DNA of 64,000 nucleotides from Sneathiella chungangensis (GTDB lineage Bacteria > Pseudomonadota > Alphaproteobacteria > Sneathiellales > Sneathiellaceae), in NCBI RefSeq assembly GCF_009882935.1, contig NZ_WTVA01000001.1, positions 882,238 through 946,237 of the forward strand, in the 5' to 3' direction. Positions within the stretch are counted from its first letter, which is position 1. Every line of letters begins with the position of its first letter. This document shows positions 15,648-23,277 of the stretch, in pieces. The notes beneath the pieces were generated by a model. It was not told where the DNA came from and made no database searches. It saw only the letters and a list, made by a program, of their open reading frames with translations. A program made the position numbers and the translations under genes.

Positions 15648-17150
15648 ATGGACATGATTCGCCGAATTTTTTACACTCTTTCGCGAGTGGGGAAATCCAC
15701 GCGTATTTTTATCAGTAAATTCAGTAAAGCAGGTCAAACGTTGGAACGGAGAGCGAAGAATACAAAGCCACCCGCTGTTCCGGACGTCCGCCCGGTGACA
15801 CCGCACGCCTCGATCAAGGGAATGGGTGCCGTCAGGACGATTTGCGGGCTATTGTTTTTCATGGTGCTGACGATTGTCGCCGCGCCGGACACCGCTCAGG
15901 CGCGCTACGCCGCCATCGTCATGGACAGCCGCACGGGGGAAGTGCTCTATGCGCGGAACGCCGACGACCGGCTCTATCCCGCCTCCCTCACCAAGATCAT
16001 GACCCTTTACATGACCTTCGATGCCCTCAAGCGCGGCAAGCTGCGCCTCGACCAGAGGCTGCCGGTCTCGGCGCGCGCCGCCGGCCAGGCGCCAACGAAG
16101 CTTGGCCTGAAGAAGGGGGAGACGATCACGGTCCAGGACGCGATCTTCGGCCTGATCACAAAATCGGCGAATGACGCCGCGACGGTGCTGGCCGAAAGCA
16201 TGGCCCCGACCGAGGCCGCCTTCGCCCGCGACATGACGGAGCGGGCGCGCAGGCTCGGCATGAGCCGGACCAGCTTCCGTAATGCCAGCGGCCTTCCGAA
16301 CCGGCGCCAGAAAAGCACGGCCCGCGATATGGCCATTCTCGGTGCCGCGCTGATCCATGATTTCCCGCAATATTACGACTATCTCTCGCTCGAGGAATTC
16401 GATTACAAGGGCAAGGCCTACAAGAACCACAACAACCTGTTGAAAAAATATGACGGGGTGGACGGTATCAAGACAGGCTATATCCGCGCCTCCGGCTTCA
16501 ACCTCGTCGCCTCCGCCAAACGCGGCAGCAACCGCCTTGTTGGCGTCGTCTTCGGCGGCCGCACCGCCAAGAGCCGGGACATTCACATGGCCACCCTTCT
16601 CGACAAGGGCTTCGACCAGATCGAAAAGATCCATCCCTCCACGGTGCCGCTGCCCTTTGACAAGCCGATGCAGATTGCCCTGGGGCAGCCGCATATGAAA
16701 ACCGACCCGGCGCCGGTCGATGAGATCGAAGTTGCCTCGGCCGATACTATCCCGCTCCCGGTGCAGAAACAGTCGGCGGGCAGCTTTTCGCATATCCGGA
16801 ACGTCAGCGCGCTTGCAACGGCGAGCGCCAAGCCTGCCGCCTTCCAGATGGAACGGGTTGAGAAATCCGAATGGGCCATTCAGATCGGCGCCTACAGCCT
16901 GATCACCACGGCGCGCGACCAGATTCACAAGGCCGCCGCGCAGGCGAACGGCATTCTCGATGGACGCCGGGTGAATATCGAAAAGGCAATCTCGGACGGC
17001 AAGCCCTTCTACCGGGCGCAGGTGCTCGGCTTTGACGAGGCGGAAGCCCGCCAGGCCTGCAGCAATCTTGCGGAACGGCGCTTCTCCTGTTTCGTGGTCG
17101 CGCCGGACCTTCACCTTCCCAACTATATCGCCCAGAAAAGCAATTCCTGA
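15648..17150 (+). CDS. D-alanyl-D-alanine carboxypeptidase (S11) with SPOR domain
   Basis: A penicillin-binding protein of the DacF/PBP5 family that trims the terminal D-Ala from peptidoglycan. From the ATG at 15648 the serine-protease set is SLTK (113-116), SAN (173-175) and KTG (275-277). A SPOR domain, which binds denuded septal glycan, covers about 408-490 (WAIQIGAYSLITTARDQI to CFVVAP). AGGAA precedes this ATG, but a classical signal peptide begins only at the ATG at 15822 (MGAVRTICGLLFFMVLTIV, cleavage near AQA-RYAA), so that may be the true start. The intervening 58 residues are basic, coded by AT-rich DNA. The SPOR domain points to division-site action. Confidence 0.9.
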   Translation: MDMIRRIFYTLSRVGKSTRIFISKFSKAGQTLERRAKNTKPPAVPDVRPVTPHASIKGMGAVRTICGLLFFMVLTIVAAPDTAQARYAAIVMDSRTGEVLYARNADDRLYPASLTKIMTLYMTFDALKRGKLRLDQRLPVSARAAGQAPTKLGLKKGETITVQDAIFGLITKSANDAATVLAESMAPTEAAFARDMTERARRLGMSRTSFRNASGLPNRRQKSTARDMAILGAALIHDFPQYYDYLSLEEFDYKGKAYKNHNNLLKKYDGVDGIKTGYIRASGFNLVASAKRGSNRLVGVVFGGRTAKSRDIHMATLLDKGFDQIEKIHPSTVPLPFDKPMQIALGQPHMKTDPAPVDEIEVASADTIPLPVQKQSAGSFSHIRNVSALATASAKPAAFQMERVEKSEWAIQIGAYSLITTARDQIHKAAAQANGILDGRRVNIEKAISDGKPFYRAQVLGFDEAEARQACSNLAERRFSCFVVAPDLHLPNYIAQKSNS

Positions 17151-17159
17151 CACCCGCTC

Positions 17160-18020
17160 CTAGAGCGCGTTGAGCGGCACCTTCAGATAGGAGACGCCGT
17201 TTCCTTCCGCCTTGGGGAAATGGCCCGCCTGCATATTCACCTGGATGGACGGAATGATCAGCACCGGCATCGAGAGGGTCGCATCCCGTTCGGTCCGCAT
17301 CTTGACGAATTCCTCCTCGCTGATGCCGTCATGAATATGGATATTCTCCGCCCGCTGCTCGGCGACCGTCGTCTCCCAGGCAAAGTCCCGGCCGCCCGGC
17401 GCATAATCATGGCACATGAACAGCCGCGTTTCCGGCGGAAAGGCGAAGATCTTCTGGATGGACTGGTATAACGTGCGCGCATCTCCCCCCGGGAAATCGC
17501 ACCGCGCGGTTCCGTAATCGGGCATGAACAGCGTATCGCCGACAAATACCGCATCGCCGATTTTGTAGGTGACACAGGCGGGCGTATGGCCAGGGGTCGC
17601 CATCACCTCAAGCGTCATGTCGCCAACCGCCACCTTTTCCCCGTCCTTGAAAAGATGGTGGAATTGCGAGCCATCCTCCGCGACGTCGTCGCCAAAATTG
17701 AAGACTTTCTTGAAGGTCGATTGAATCGTCTTGATGACGCCGCCGATACCGATCTTCCCGCTCAGCGTTTTCTGCAGGTAAGGCGCCGCCGTCAGATGGT
17801 CCGCATGGACATGGGTTTCCAGGATCCATTCGACGGTCAGCTTCTGCGACTTGATGAAGGCGACGATCTCGTCCGCCGCCGTCGTCGATGTCCGGCCCGA
17901 GTTGTTTTCGTAATCGAGCACGCTATCGATGATGATCGCCTTCCGGATTGCCGGGTCCGAGACCACATAGCTCACGGTGAAGGTCGGTTTGTGAAAGAAT
18001 GCTTTGACGTCGGGATTCAT
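17160..18020 (-). CDS. MBL-fold persulfide-dioxygenase-like protein (Blh/ETHE1-type)
   Basis: A 286-aa metallo-beta-lactamase-fold enzyme of the ETHE1/Blh group, which uses a mononuclear iron to oxidise glutathione persulfide to sulfite. Ligand motifs are visible: THVHADH (His-x-His-x-Asp-His), GHTPACV, VFVGDTLF and MCHDY. The DUF442 rhodanese-like part present in some Blh fusions is absent. It is divergent from an ArsR-type regulator with SqrR/BigR cysteines and shares a promoter-operator region with it; the same regulator, MBL and YeeE/YedE set is the bigR operon of other bacteria. The protein should remove reactive sulfur when the repressor is released. Confidence 0.88.
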   Translation of the reverse strand: MNPDVKAFFHKPTFTVSYVVSDPAIRKAIIIDSVLDYENNSGRTSTTAADEIVAFIKSQKLTVEWILETHVHADHLTAAPYLQKTLSGKIGIGGVIKTIQSTFKKVFNFGDDVAEDGSQFHHLFKDGEKVAVGDMTLEVMATPGHTPACVTYKIGDAVFVGDTLFMPDYGTARCDFPGGDARTLYQSIQKIFAFPPETRLFMCHDYAPGGRDFAWETTVAEQRAENIHIHDGISEEEFVKMRTERDATLSMPVLIIPSIQVNMQAGHFPKAEGNGVSYLKVPLNAL

Positions 18021-18076
18021 GGGTCGCTCCTACTCCGGCGAAGGCCGATTTTTATTTTGGTCATCGCTAATCATAC

Positions 18077-18110
18077 TTGACAATATATCTATAGATACGT
18101 AGTTATACAA
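18077..18110. promoter_or_regulatory. Overlapping divergent promoters of the sulfide-response unit
   Basis: Plus strand: TTGACA at 18077-18082 with a weak TAGTTA at 18100-18105, 17 bases apart. Minus strand: TTGTAT (complement of 18105-18110) and TATATT (complement of 18082-18087), also 17 bases apart. Both spacers contain the palindrome at 18086-18097, so one bound repressor can block both directions. Confidence 0.6.
18086..18097. promoter_or_regulatory. 12-bp palindromic operator, probable SqrR/BigR box
   Basis: TATCTATAGATA is a perfect palindrome in an AT-rich stretch between the divergent MBL gene and the ArsR-family gene. BigR/SqrR repressors bind AT-rich palindromes in this position. 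The regulator identity is inferred from the adjacent gene. Confidence 0.65.
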
Positions 18111-18112
18111 GC

Positions 18113-18415
18113 ATGTATATTGAAGATATGAAAAATTCCGCTGCGCGGGCCAGCACCCTGATGAAGGCGTTATCAAGCGAAACCCGCCTGTTGCTGCTCT
18201 GCCGGATAAGCGAGGGAGAGATCTCGGTCAACGAGCTGGCCGATACGCTGGACATGCGCCCCGCCTCCGTCTCGCAGCAGCTTTCCCTGCTCAGAAAGGA
18301 TGGCCTGGTGAAAACCCGCCGGGCCGGACAGACGATTTACTACTCCCTCGACGGGGAGGAAGCGATACAGGTCATATCGGTTCTGCACGGGCTCTATTGC
18401 CAGAACAGCAAATAA
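18113..18415 (+). CDS. ArsR-family repressor of SqrR/BigR type (persulfide sensor)
   Basis: A 100-aa winged-helix repressor. The recognition helix region reads ELADTLDMRPASVSQQLSLLRKDGLV. Two cysteines, Cys30 in LLLLCRI and Cys96 in GLYCQN, are 66 residues apart, exactly the spacing of Cys41 and Cys107 in Rhodobacter SqrR, which form a tetrasulfide link with reactive sulfur and leave DNA. No metal-binding ArsR CVC motif is present. The start may be 18113 or the ATG at 18128. It overlaps no gene and is followed after 14 bases by YeeE, and is divergent from the MBL gene, all likely targets. Confidence 0.88.
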   Translation: MYIEDMKNSAARASTLMKALSSETRLLLLCRISEGEISVNELADTLDMRPASVSQQLSLLRKDGLVKTRRAGQTIYYSLDGEEAIQVISVLHGLYCQNSK

Positions 18416-18429
18416 AGGACTTTTCAGTC

Positions 18430-18873
18430 ATGGAAAACTTCACACCCTATAGCTCTCTCATCGGGGGCATCATTCTCGGGGTTGCCGCGACCCTGCTGCT
18501 GATGGCGGGTCGCATCGCGGGGATTAGCGGAATTCTGTCCAGTCTCATTCCGCCGCAAACGGGCGACGCGCTCTGGCGCGTTTTGTTTATCGCCGGGCTG
18601 ATTATCGGGGCGGCCGTCTATCCCCTCGTCGGCGGCGATATGGCCTTCCTCAACGTCAATCCATATCAGCTCTCCGACAATGCCCATTATGTCCTGCTGG
18701 TTATCGCAGGGCTGCTCGTCGGCGGCGGCACCTATGTCGGGGCCGGCTGCACCAGCGGGCATGGCATCTGCGGGCTTGGGCGATTGTCACTTCGGTCGCT
18801 TACCGCCGTGCTGATCTTCATGGCGGTTGCCGTCGTTACCGTCTTCATCATGCGCATCGTTGTAGGAGGCTAA
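18430..18873 (+). CDS. YeeE/YedE family membrane protein, first of pair
   Basis: A 147-aa membrane protein with about four helices and the family pattern VGGGTYVGAGCTSGHGICGLGRLSLRS near residues 96-122. The cysteine in GAGCTSGHGICG is at the position used for thiosulfate/sulfur relay in YeeE. AAGGA lies upstream of the ATG at 18430. Together with the next gene it forms the split version of the YeeE/YedE transporter that accompanies BigR regulators and moves sulfur compounds across the inner membrane; the direction is not settled. Confidence 0.87.
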   Translation: MENFTPYSSLIGGIILGVAATLLLMAGRIAGISGILSSLIPPQTGDALWRVLFIAGLIIGAAVYPLVGGDMAFLNVNPYQLSDNAHYVLLVIAGLLVGGGTYVGAGCTSGHGICGLGRLSLRSLTAVLIFMAVAVVTVFIMRIVVGG

Positions 18874-18875
18874 CC

Positions 18876-19301
18876 ATGTTCAATATCATCAGCCTGATTT
18901 CCGGCCTTCTCTTCGGCTTCGGCCTTGCGCTTTCGGGCATGGTCAGCCCCGGCAAGGTTGTCGGCTTTCTCGATCTCACCGGCAACTGGGACCCGAGTCT
19001 CGCCTTCGTCATGGGCGGCGGCGTCCTGGTTACCGTCATCACCTTCCGCTTTATCCTGAAGCGGTCCGTCCCCTATTTCGGATCGGAATTCAAGCTGCCG
19101 ACCAAGACGGACCTCGACAAGCGGCTGGTTACCGGCGCGGTCATTTTCGGCCTCGGCTGGGGTCTCGGCGGGCTTTGCCCCGGACCGGCGCTCAGCTCCC
19201 TCGCCTATGGCAATCCGAAGATCTTCGTCTTTGTCGGCGCGATGGTGGCCGGCATTGTCATCGCCAAGCTGCTGACGGGCGGCTTTAAAAAGACAGCCTG
19301 A
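18876..19301 (+). CDS. YeeE/YedE family membrane protein, second of pair (DUF6691-like)
   Basis: A 141-aa membrane protein, the partner half of the preceding one. It has the matching motifs FGFGLALSGMVSPGKVVGFLDL (around 13-34, written shortened) and LGWGLGGLCPGPALSSLAYG, whose cysteine mirrors the sulfur-relay cysteine of the first half. AGGAGG stands before the ATG, and only two bases separate it from the first subunit, so both are made together. Confidence 0.87.
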   Translation: MFNIISLISGLLFGFGLALSGMVSPGKVVGFLDLTGNWDPSLAFVMGGGVLVTVITFRFILKRSVPYFGSEFKLPTKTDLDKRLVTGAVIFGLGWGLGGLCPGPALSSLAYGNPKIFVFVGAMVAGIVIAKLLTGGFKKTA

Positions 19302-19387
19302 GGACGGGCGAGTATTTTCTGATTTATGTCGCGGTGAAACTTGGCTAGTCTGGGGGCCGGATATAAATAAAAAGAACGGGAAGTATC

Positions 19388-20155
19388 ATGCCATCATCCA
19401 ATAAAGTTGCCATTGTTACCGGATCCGCCACGGGCGCCGGCGCCGCCATTGCGCTAGCGCTCGCGGACAAGGGCTATAACGTCGTCATCAACTACACAAA
19501 AAGCCTGAAGGAGGCGGAGGAAACCGAAGCCGCCTGCGCCGCCAAGGGAGTGGAGACCCTGCTCTTTCAGGGGGATGTCTCCAAGGATGAGGATTGCCGC
19601 GCGATGGCCAAGGCGGCCGCGGACAAATGGGGCCGCCTCGACGTGCTGGTGAATAATGCGGGCCGGACGAAATTCGTCGCTCATAGCGATCTCGACGGGC
19701 TGAGCGCCGATGATTTCCACGATATCTATGCCGTCAACACCATCGGCCCGTTCCAGATGTCCCGCGCCGTCGCCCCCTATATGAAGGAAACCGGCAAGGG
19801 CTCGATCGTCATGATTTCCTCTGTCGCCGGAACGAACGGCATCGGTTCCAGCATCGCCTATGTCGCGTCCAAGGGCGCGCTCAACTCGATGACCAAGGCC
19901 CTCGCCCGGACGATGGGACCGGAAATCCGCGTCAACTCCATCTGCCCGGGCTTTATCGAAACCCGCTGGCTGCTGCAGGGCTATGGCGAGGATAAATACG
20001 AGGCCTACAAGAAAAGGCTTGTCCGCGACGTGCCGCTGAGAGCCGTCTGCCAGCCGGAGGATATCGCCGATGCGGTTCTCTGCTTTACCGAGGGTGGCAA
20101 TATGATCACCGGCGAGATTGTGATCGTTGATGGCGGCATGCATCTCGGCGCCTGA
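19388..20155 (+). CDS. SDR family oxidoreductase
   Basis: A 255-aa classical short-chain dehydrogenase/reductase. The cofactor motif TGSATGAG is at 11-18, NNAG at 89-92, catalytic Ser144/Ser145 in MISSVAG, and Tyr158-x3-Lys162 in YVASK. The sequence is close to 3-oxoacyl-ACP reductase-like enzymes, but the genetic context gives no fatty acid link. GGGAAG precedes the ATG. It is followed after 8 bases by a cyclotransferase-like gene and then a membrane protein, probably one transcript. Confidence 0.88.
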   Translation: MPSSNKVAIVTGSATGAGAAIALALADKGYNVVINYTKSLKEAEETEAACAAKGVETLLFQGDVSKDEDCRAMAKAAADKWGRLDVLVNNAGRTKFVAHSDLDGLSADDFHDIYAVNTIGPFQMSRAVAPYMKETGKGSIVMISSVAGTNGIGSSIAYVASKGALNSMTKALARTMGPEIRVNSICPGFIETRWLLQGYGEDKYEAYKKRLVRDVPLRAVCQPEDIADAVLCFTEGGNMITGEIVIVDGGMHLGA

Positions 20156-20163
20156 TCGCCTCC

Positions 20164-20895
20164 GTGCCGGACCTCCCTGACGATATCGCCCGCGCGCTCG
20201 GCTATCCCTATCCAAGGCCCGCGGGCTCCTATCTCTTCTCTGGTGGAATGGCACAGGAGCTGCCGCCGGAGACGGATTTCGGCGGCAGGGTTCCGGTGCT
20301 TGCCTGCGGCTCCAACGGTGCGCCGGCGCAGCTTCTTCGAAAATACGGCCCCTCGGCGGATCACTGCATTCCGGTCACGGCGGCGCGGCTTGAGGATATC
20401 TGCTGCAGCTATTCCGCGCATTTCTCAAGCTATGGGTCGGTGGCGGCCGCGCTGCACGGGGCCCCCGGCGCGGTATCGCAGGTCCATATCACCTGGCTGA
20501 CGGAGGCGGAACTCACCCGCATGCATGAAACCGAAGCCATCGGCACGAACTACAGTTTCGCGAAGCTGAACGGCGTCCATCTCACCTGCGCGGCGCAGGG
20601 CAGGATCGAGATCATCCATGCCTATATCAGCCTGCGCGGCAGTCTTCTGATCGACGGCTCGCCGATCACGCTTGGCGGGATCGACTGCCGGAACGCCTGC
20701 TATCCGGTGATGGATCAACAGGAGATTCAGGCTCGTCTCCGCGATATTGTCGCCCCCGGGATGGACCTTCATGATTTTATCCGGCAGAATATAACGGATG
20801 CGAAAATGCGCGCCGAAAGAACGTCTCTACTTGCCCGCCGCAGCCAAAAGTTCGACCACCCCGGCCTCACCACATTGCTCGATCAGGCAAGCTAA
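20164..20895 (+). CDS. Uncharacterised protein, gamma-glutamylcyclotransferase-like
   Basis: A 243-aa protein whose family I do not recognise with confidence. VLACGSNGAPAQLLRKYG (about 48-65) resembles the YGSN signature loop of gamma-glutamylcyclotransferases, with Cys in place of Tyr. HITWLTEAELTRMHETE in the middle also fits a cyclotransferase-like fold, where an acidic residue acts as base. The start is taken as GTG at 20164, 8 bases after the SDR stop, without a clear ribosome site, so coupled translation or a later start is possible. The stop abuts the next ATG (TAA-ATG), so the three genes are tightly joined. Confidence 0.55.
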   Translation: MPDLPDDIARALGYPYPRPAGSYLFSGGMAQELPPETDFGGRVPVLACGSNGAPAQLLRKYGPSADHCIPVTAARLEDICCSYSAHFSSYGSVAAALHGAPGAVSQVHITWLTEAELTRMHETEAIGTNYSFAKLNGVHLTCAAQGRIEIIHAYISLRGSLLIDGSPITLGGIDCRNACYPVMDQQEIQARLRDIVAPGMDLHDFIRQNITDAKMRAERTSLLARRSQKFDHPGLTTLLDQAS

Positions 20896-21945
20896 ATGCA
20901 AGATTTCAAACGTACAGCCCTAGCACTCCTCATCGGTGGGATCGGTGGTGGCCTATTCTTCATTGCCGACCTGCCGCTCGCCTGGATGCTGGGCTCCATG
21001 TGCTTTTCGACGGTGGCCGCGCTCCGGGGGGTTAATCTTGCGGTCAACGGAACCCTGCGCAAGATCATGACCGCCATCCTCGGCGTGATGCTCGGCTGCG
21101 GTTTCTCCACCGACACCTTGAACGCCATGAGCCGCTGGACGGGCGGTCTCCTCCTCCTCTTCGTCAGCGTCGCGCTGTCCATGTGGCTCGTCTATCTCTT
21201 CTATCGGCGGATCGGCAAGTTCGACCCCATCACGGCCTATTTCTCGGCGGCGCCGGGCGGCCTTAACGTCATGTATGAAGTGGGCGAGGCGAAGGGAGGC
21301 CATGGCCCGACCATCGCGCTGATCCATGCGTCGCGCATCCTGATCCTGGTGATGACCGTGCCCATGATCTTCCGCTATGGCGTCGGCTTTACCGGTGGCG
21401 GCCAGACGACTTCCCTCTTCGGGTCGATCCAGGATGTCGTTGGCGACGGCTGGCTGCTGCTTGCCGCGCTGATCGGCTATATCGGAGGATATTTCTGCCG
21501 CCTTCCCGCCTATCACCTGATGGGCCCCCTGCTGGCCACCGCCGTCTTCCAGATGACGGGCATCACCGATGTCTCGCCGCCGATGATCCTTGTCTACGCG
21601 GCCCAGCTCGTCATCGGAACGGCGATCGGCGCGCGCTTCCTCGGCACCCGCTTTCGCCAAATCCGCCATGTGATCGGGCTGAGCTTCGCCTCGACGACGC
21701 TGATGGTGCTGATCGCCGCCGTCTTCGCCTTTCTGTTCGCCGAGACAATCGGCGTCAGTGCCGCAGGGATTGTGCTGGCGCTCAGCCCGGGCGGCCTTGC
21801 CGAGATGTCGCTGGTTGCCCTCGCGCTCGGGATCGACGTGGCGTTCGTCTCGACCATGCATGTCATCCGCATCAGCCTGATTATCGCGCTGGTTCCCATG
21901 GCCTTCAGCGTGATCGAGCGGATCTGGGCAAAGCAGGCGAAATAG
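20896..21945 (+). CDS. AbrB family membrane protein
   Basis: A 349-aa polytopic protein of the AbrB/COG3180 membrane family (not the AbrB DNA-binding regulator). It consists of two homologous halves of about five helices, each with the signature LPLAWMLGSM or RLPAYHLMGPL near its start and an SAAPGGLNVMYEVG or ALSPGGLAEMSLVA motif (around 118 and 294). Family members are annotated as ammonia monooxygenase regulators or putative transporters without firm proof. The ATG follows the previous stop directly. It may export or import a product handled by the two preceding enzymes. Confidence 0.83.
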   Translation: MQDFKRTALALLIGGIGGGLFFIADLPLAWMLGSMCFSTVAALRGVNLAVNGTLRKIMTAILGVMLGCGFSTDTLNAMSRWTGGLLLLFVSVALSMWLVYLFYRRIGKFDPITAYFSAAPGGLNVMYEVGEAKGGHGPTIALIHASRILILVMTVPMIFRYGVGFTGGGQTTSLFGSIQDVVGDGWLLLAALIGYIGGYFCRLPAYHLMGPLLATAVFQMTGITDVSPPMILVYAAQLVIGTAIGARFLGTRFRQIRHVIGLSFASTTLMVLIAAVFAFLFAETIGVSAAGIVLALSPGGLAEMSLVALALGIDVAFVSTMHVIRISLIIALVPMAFSVIERIWAKQAK

Positions 21946-21948
21946 CGG

Positions 21949-23277
21949 CTATGCCTGCGCCCGCAGTTCCACACGGGGGTATACAACAGCCAGCGTCACC
22001 GCCCGCATGACAAAGAAGACCATCAGCGCCGCCCAGAAGCCGTGCGTTCCCCAGAGATCGCCGAAAATCTTCATCGCCGCCATATAGGCGATAAAGGCGA
22101 TGATCATGCCGTTGCGCATCTCCTTCGACTGCACCGCACCGATGAAAATGCCGTCGAGCTGATAGGACCAGATCGCGACCAGCGGCATCAGAATGAGCCA
22201 GGGCAGGAAGTCATTGGCGCGGGCCCGCACCTCGTCAATGCCGGTCAGCAAATCGATGATCGCCGGGCCGAAGACAAGATAGACGAGCGCGTAAAGGCCG
22301 GAGACGACCAGCGCCCAGAAGCCGGTGACATAGACAATTTCCCGGAGTTTATCGGGCCGCTTCGCCCCGATCGCCGTACCGATCATCCCCTCCGCTGCGA
22401 AGGCGAAGCCATCCAGACCGAAGGCCATGAAATGGACGAAATTCATCAAGACCGCCACCGCCGCAAGGGTGACATCCCCGCCCTTCGCGGCCTGCGCCGT
22501 GAAATAGGCGAAGGCGAAGATCAGCAGGATGGTGCGGATGAAGATATCGAAATTCACCGCCAGCAGCCGCGTCATCTTGGCAAGAGACAGGATCGCCGCG
22601 CGCTTCCACATGCCGCCGATTTTCAGAAGCTCCCGCCGGGCAATGTAGAGCCCGAGCGCCAGCGCGAGCGACTCGGAGATTGCCGTTGCCGCCGCGACCC
22701 CCATGACATTCCAGCCAAAGCCGATGACAAAGATCAGGTCAAGAAGGATATTGAGGCCGTTCATGAAGATCTGCACGGTAAGCGCGGCCTTGGTATTCCG
22801 GATCCCGATGAAGAAACCCATAAGCGCATAATTGGCGAGAACCGCCGGCGCGCCCCAGATACGGATCGAGAAATAATCCGCCGCCCCCGCCTCGACCGCC
22901 CTCGAGCCTTCGATGAGCAGGAGCGATAGCCACAGCACCGCGCCTTGCAGCAGGAGCACGAAAACCGCGATGACGAGGGAGAGGATCATCGCCCGCGCGA
23001 GCACGGAGCGGACCTCGTCCGCATCCTCCTCCCCGGACGCCAGGGCGACAAAACCCGTTGTCCCCATGCGCAGAAAGCCGAAGCCCCAATAGAGAAAGCT
23101 GAAGATCAGGGCGCCGATGGCAACCGCGCCGATATAGTGGGGCTCGGGCAAATGCCCGACAACGGCGGTATCCACGGCGCCGAGCAGCGGCACGGAAGAG
23201 TTTGACAAGATGATCGGCCAGGCAAGACGCCAGGTCTCGCGGTGGCTCGGGAGGGCGAAGAAACGGGAGATAGCCAT
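21949..23277 (-). CDS. MATE family efflux transporter (DinF-like)
   Basis: A 442-aa protein with about twelve transmembrane helices in two similar halves, the pattern of the MATE family of Na+/H+-coupled drug and metabolite exporters. The start WRLAWPIILSNSSVPLLGAVDTAVVGHL is the characteristic DinF-like first helix. The ATG at 23277 overlaps the last base of the upstream FAD oxidoreductase stop (TGATG), so translation is coupled. An upstream in-frame extension to 23334 lies within that gene and is unlikely to be used. The coupling suggests the exported solute is related to the amine-oxidising enzyme, but this is inference. Confidence 0.9.
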   Translation of the reverse strand: MAISRFFALPSHRETWRLAWPIILSNSSVPLLGAVDTAVVGHLPEPHYIGAVAIGALIFSFLYWGFGFLRMGTTGFVALASGEEDADEVRSVLARAMILSLVIAVFVLLLQGAVLWLSLLLIEGSRAVEAGAADYFSIRIWGAPAVLANYALMGFFIGIRNTKAALTVQIFMNGLNILLDLIFVIGFGWNVMGVAAATAISESLALALGLYIARRELLKIGGMWKRAAILSLAKMTRLLAVNFDIFIRTILLIFAFAYFTAQAAKGGDVTLAAVAVLMNFVHFMAFGLDGFAFAAEGMIGTAIGAKRPDKLREIVYVTGFWALVVSGLYALVYLVFGPAIIDLLTGIDEVRARANDFLPWLILMPLVAIWSYQLDGIFIGAVQSKEMRNGMIIAFIAYMAAMKIFGDLWGTHGFWAALMVFFVMRAVTLAVVYPRVELRAQA

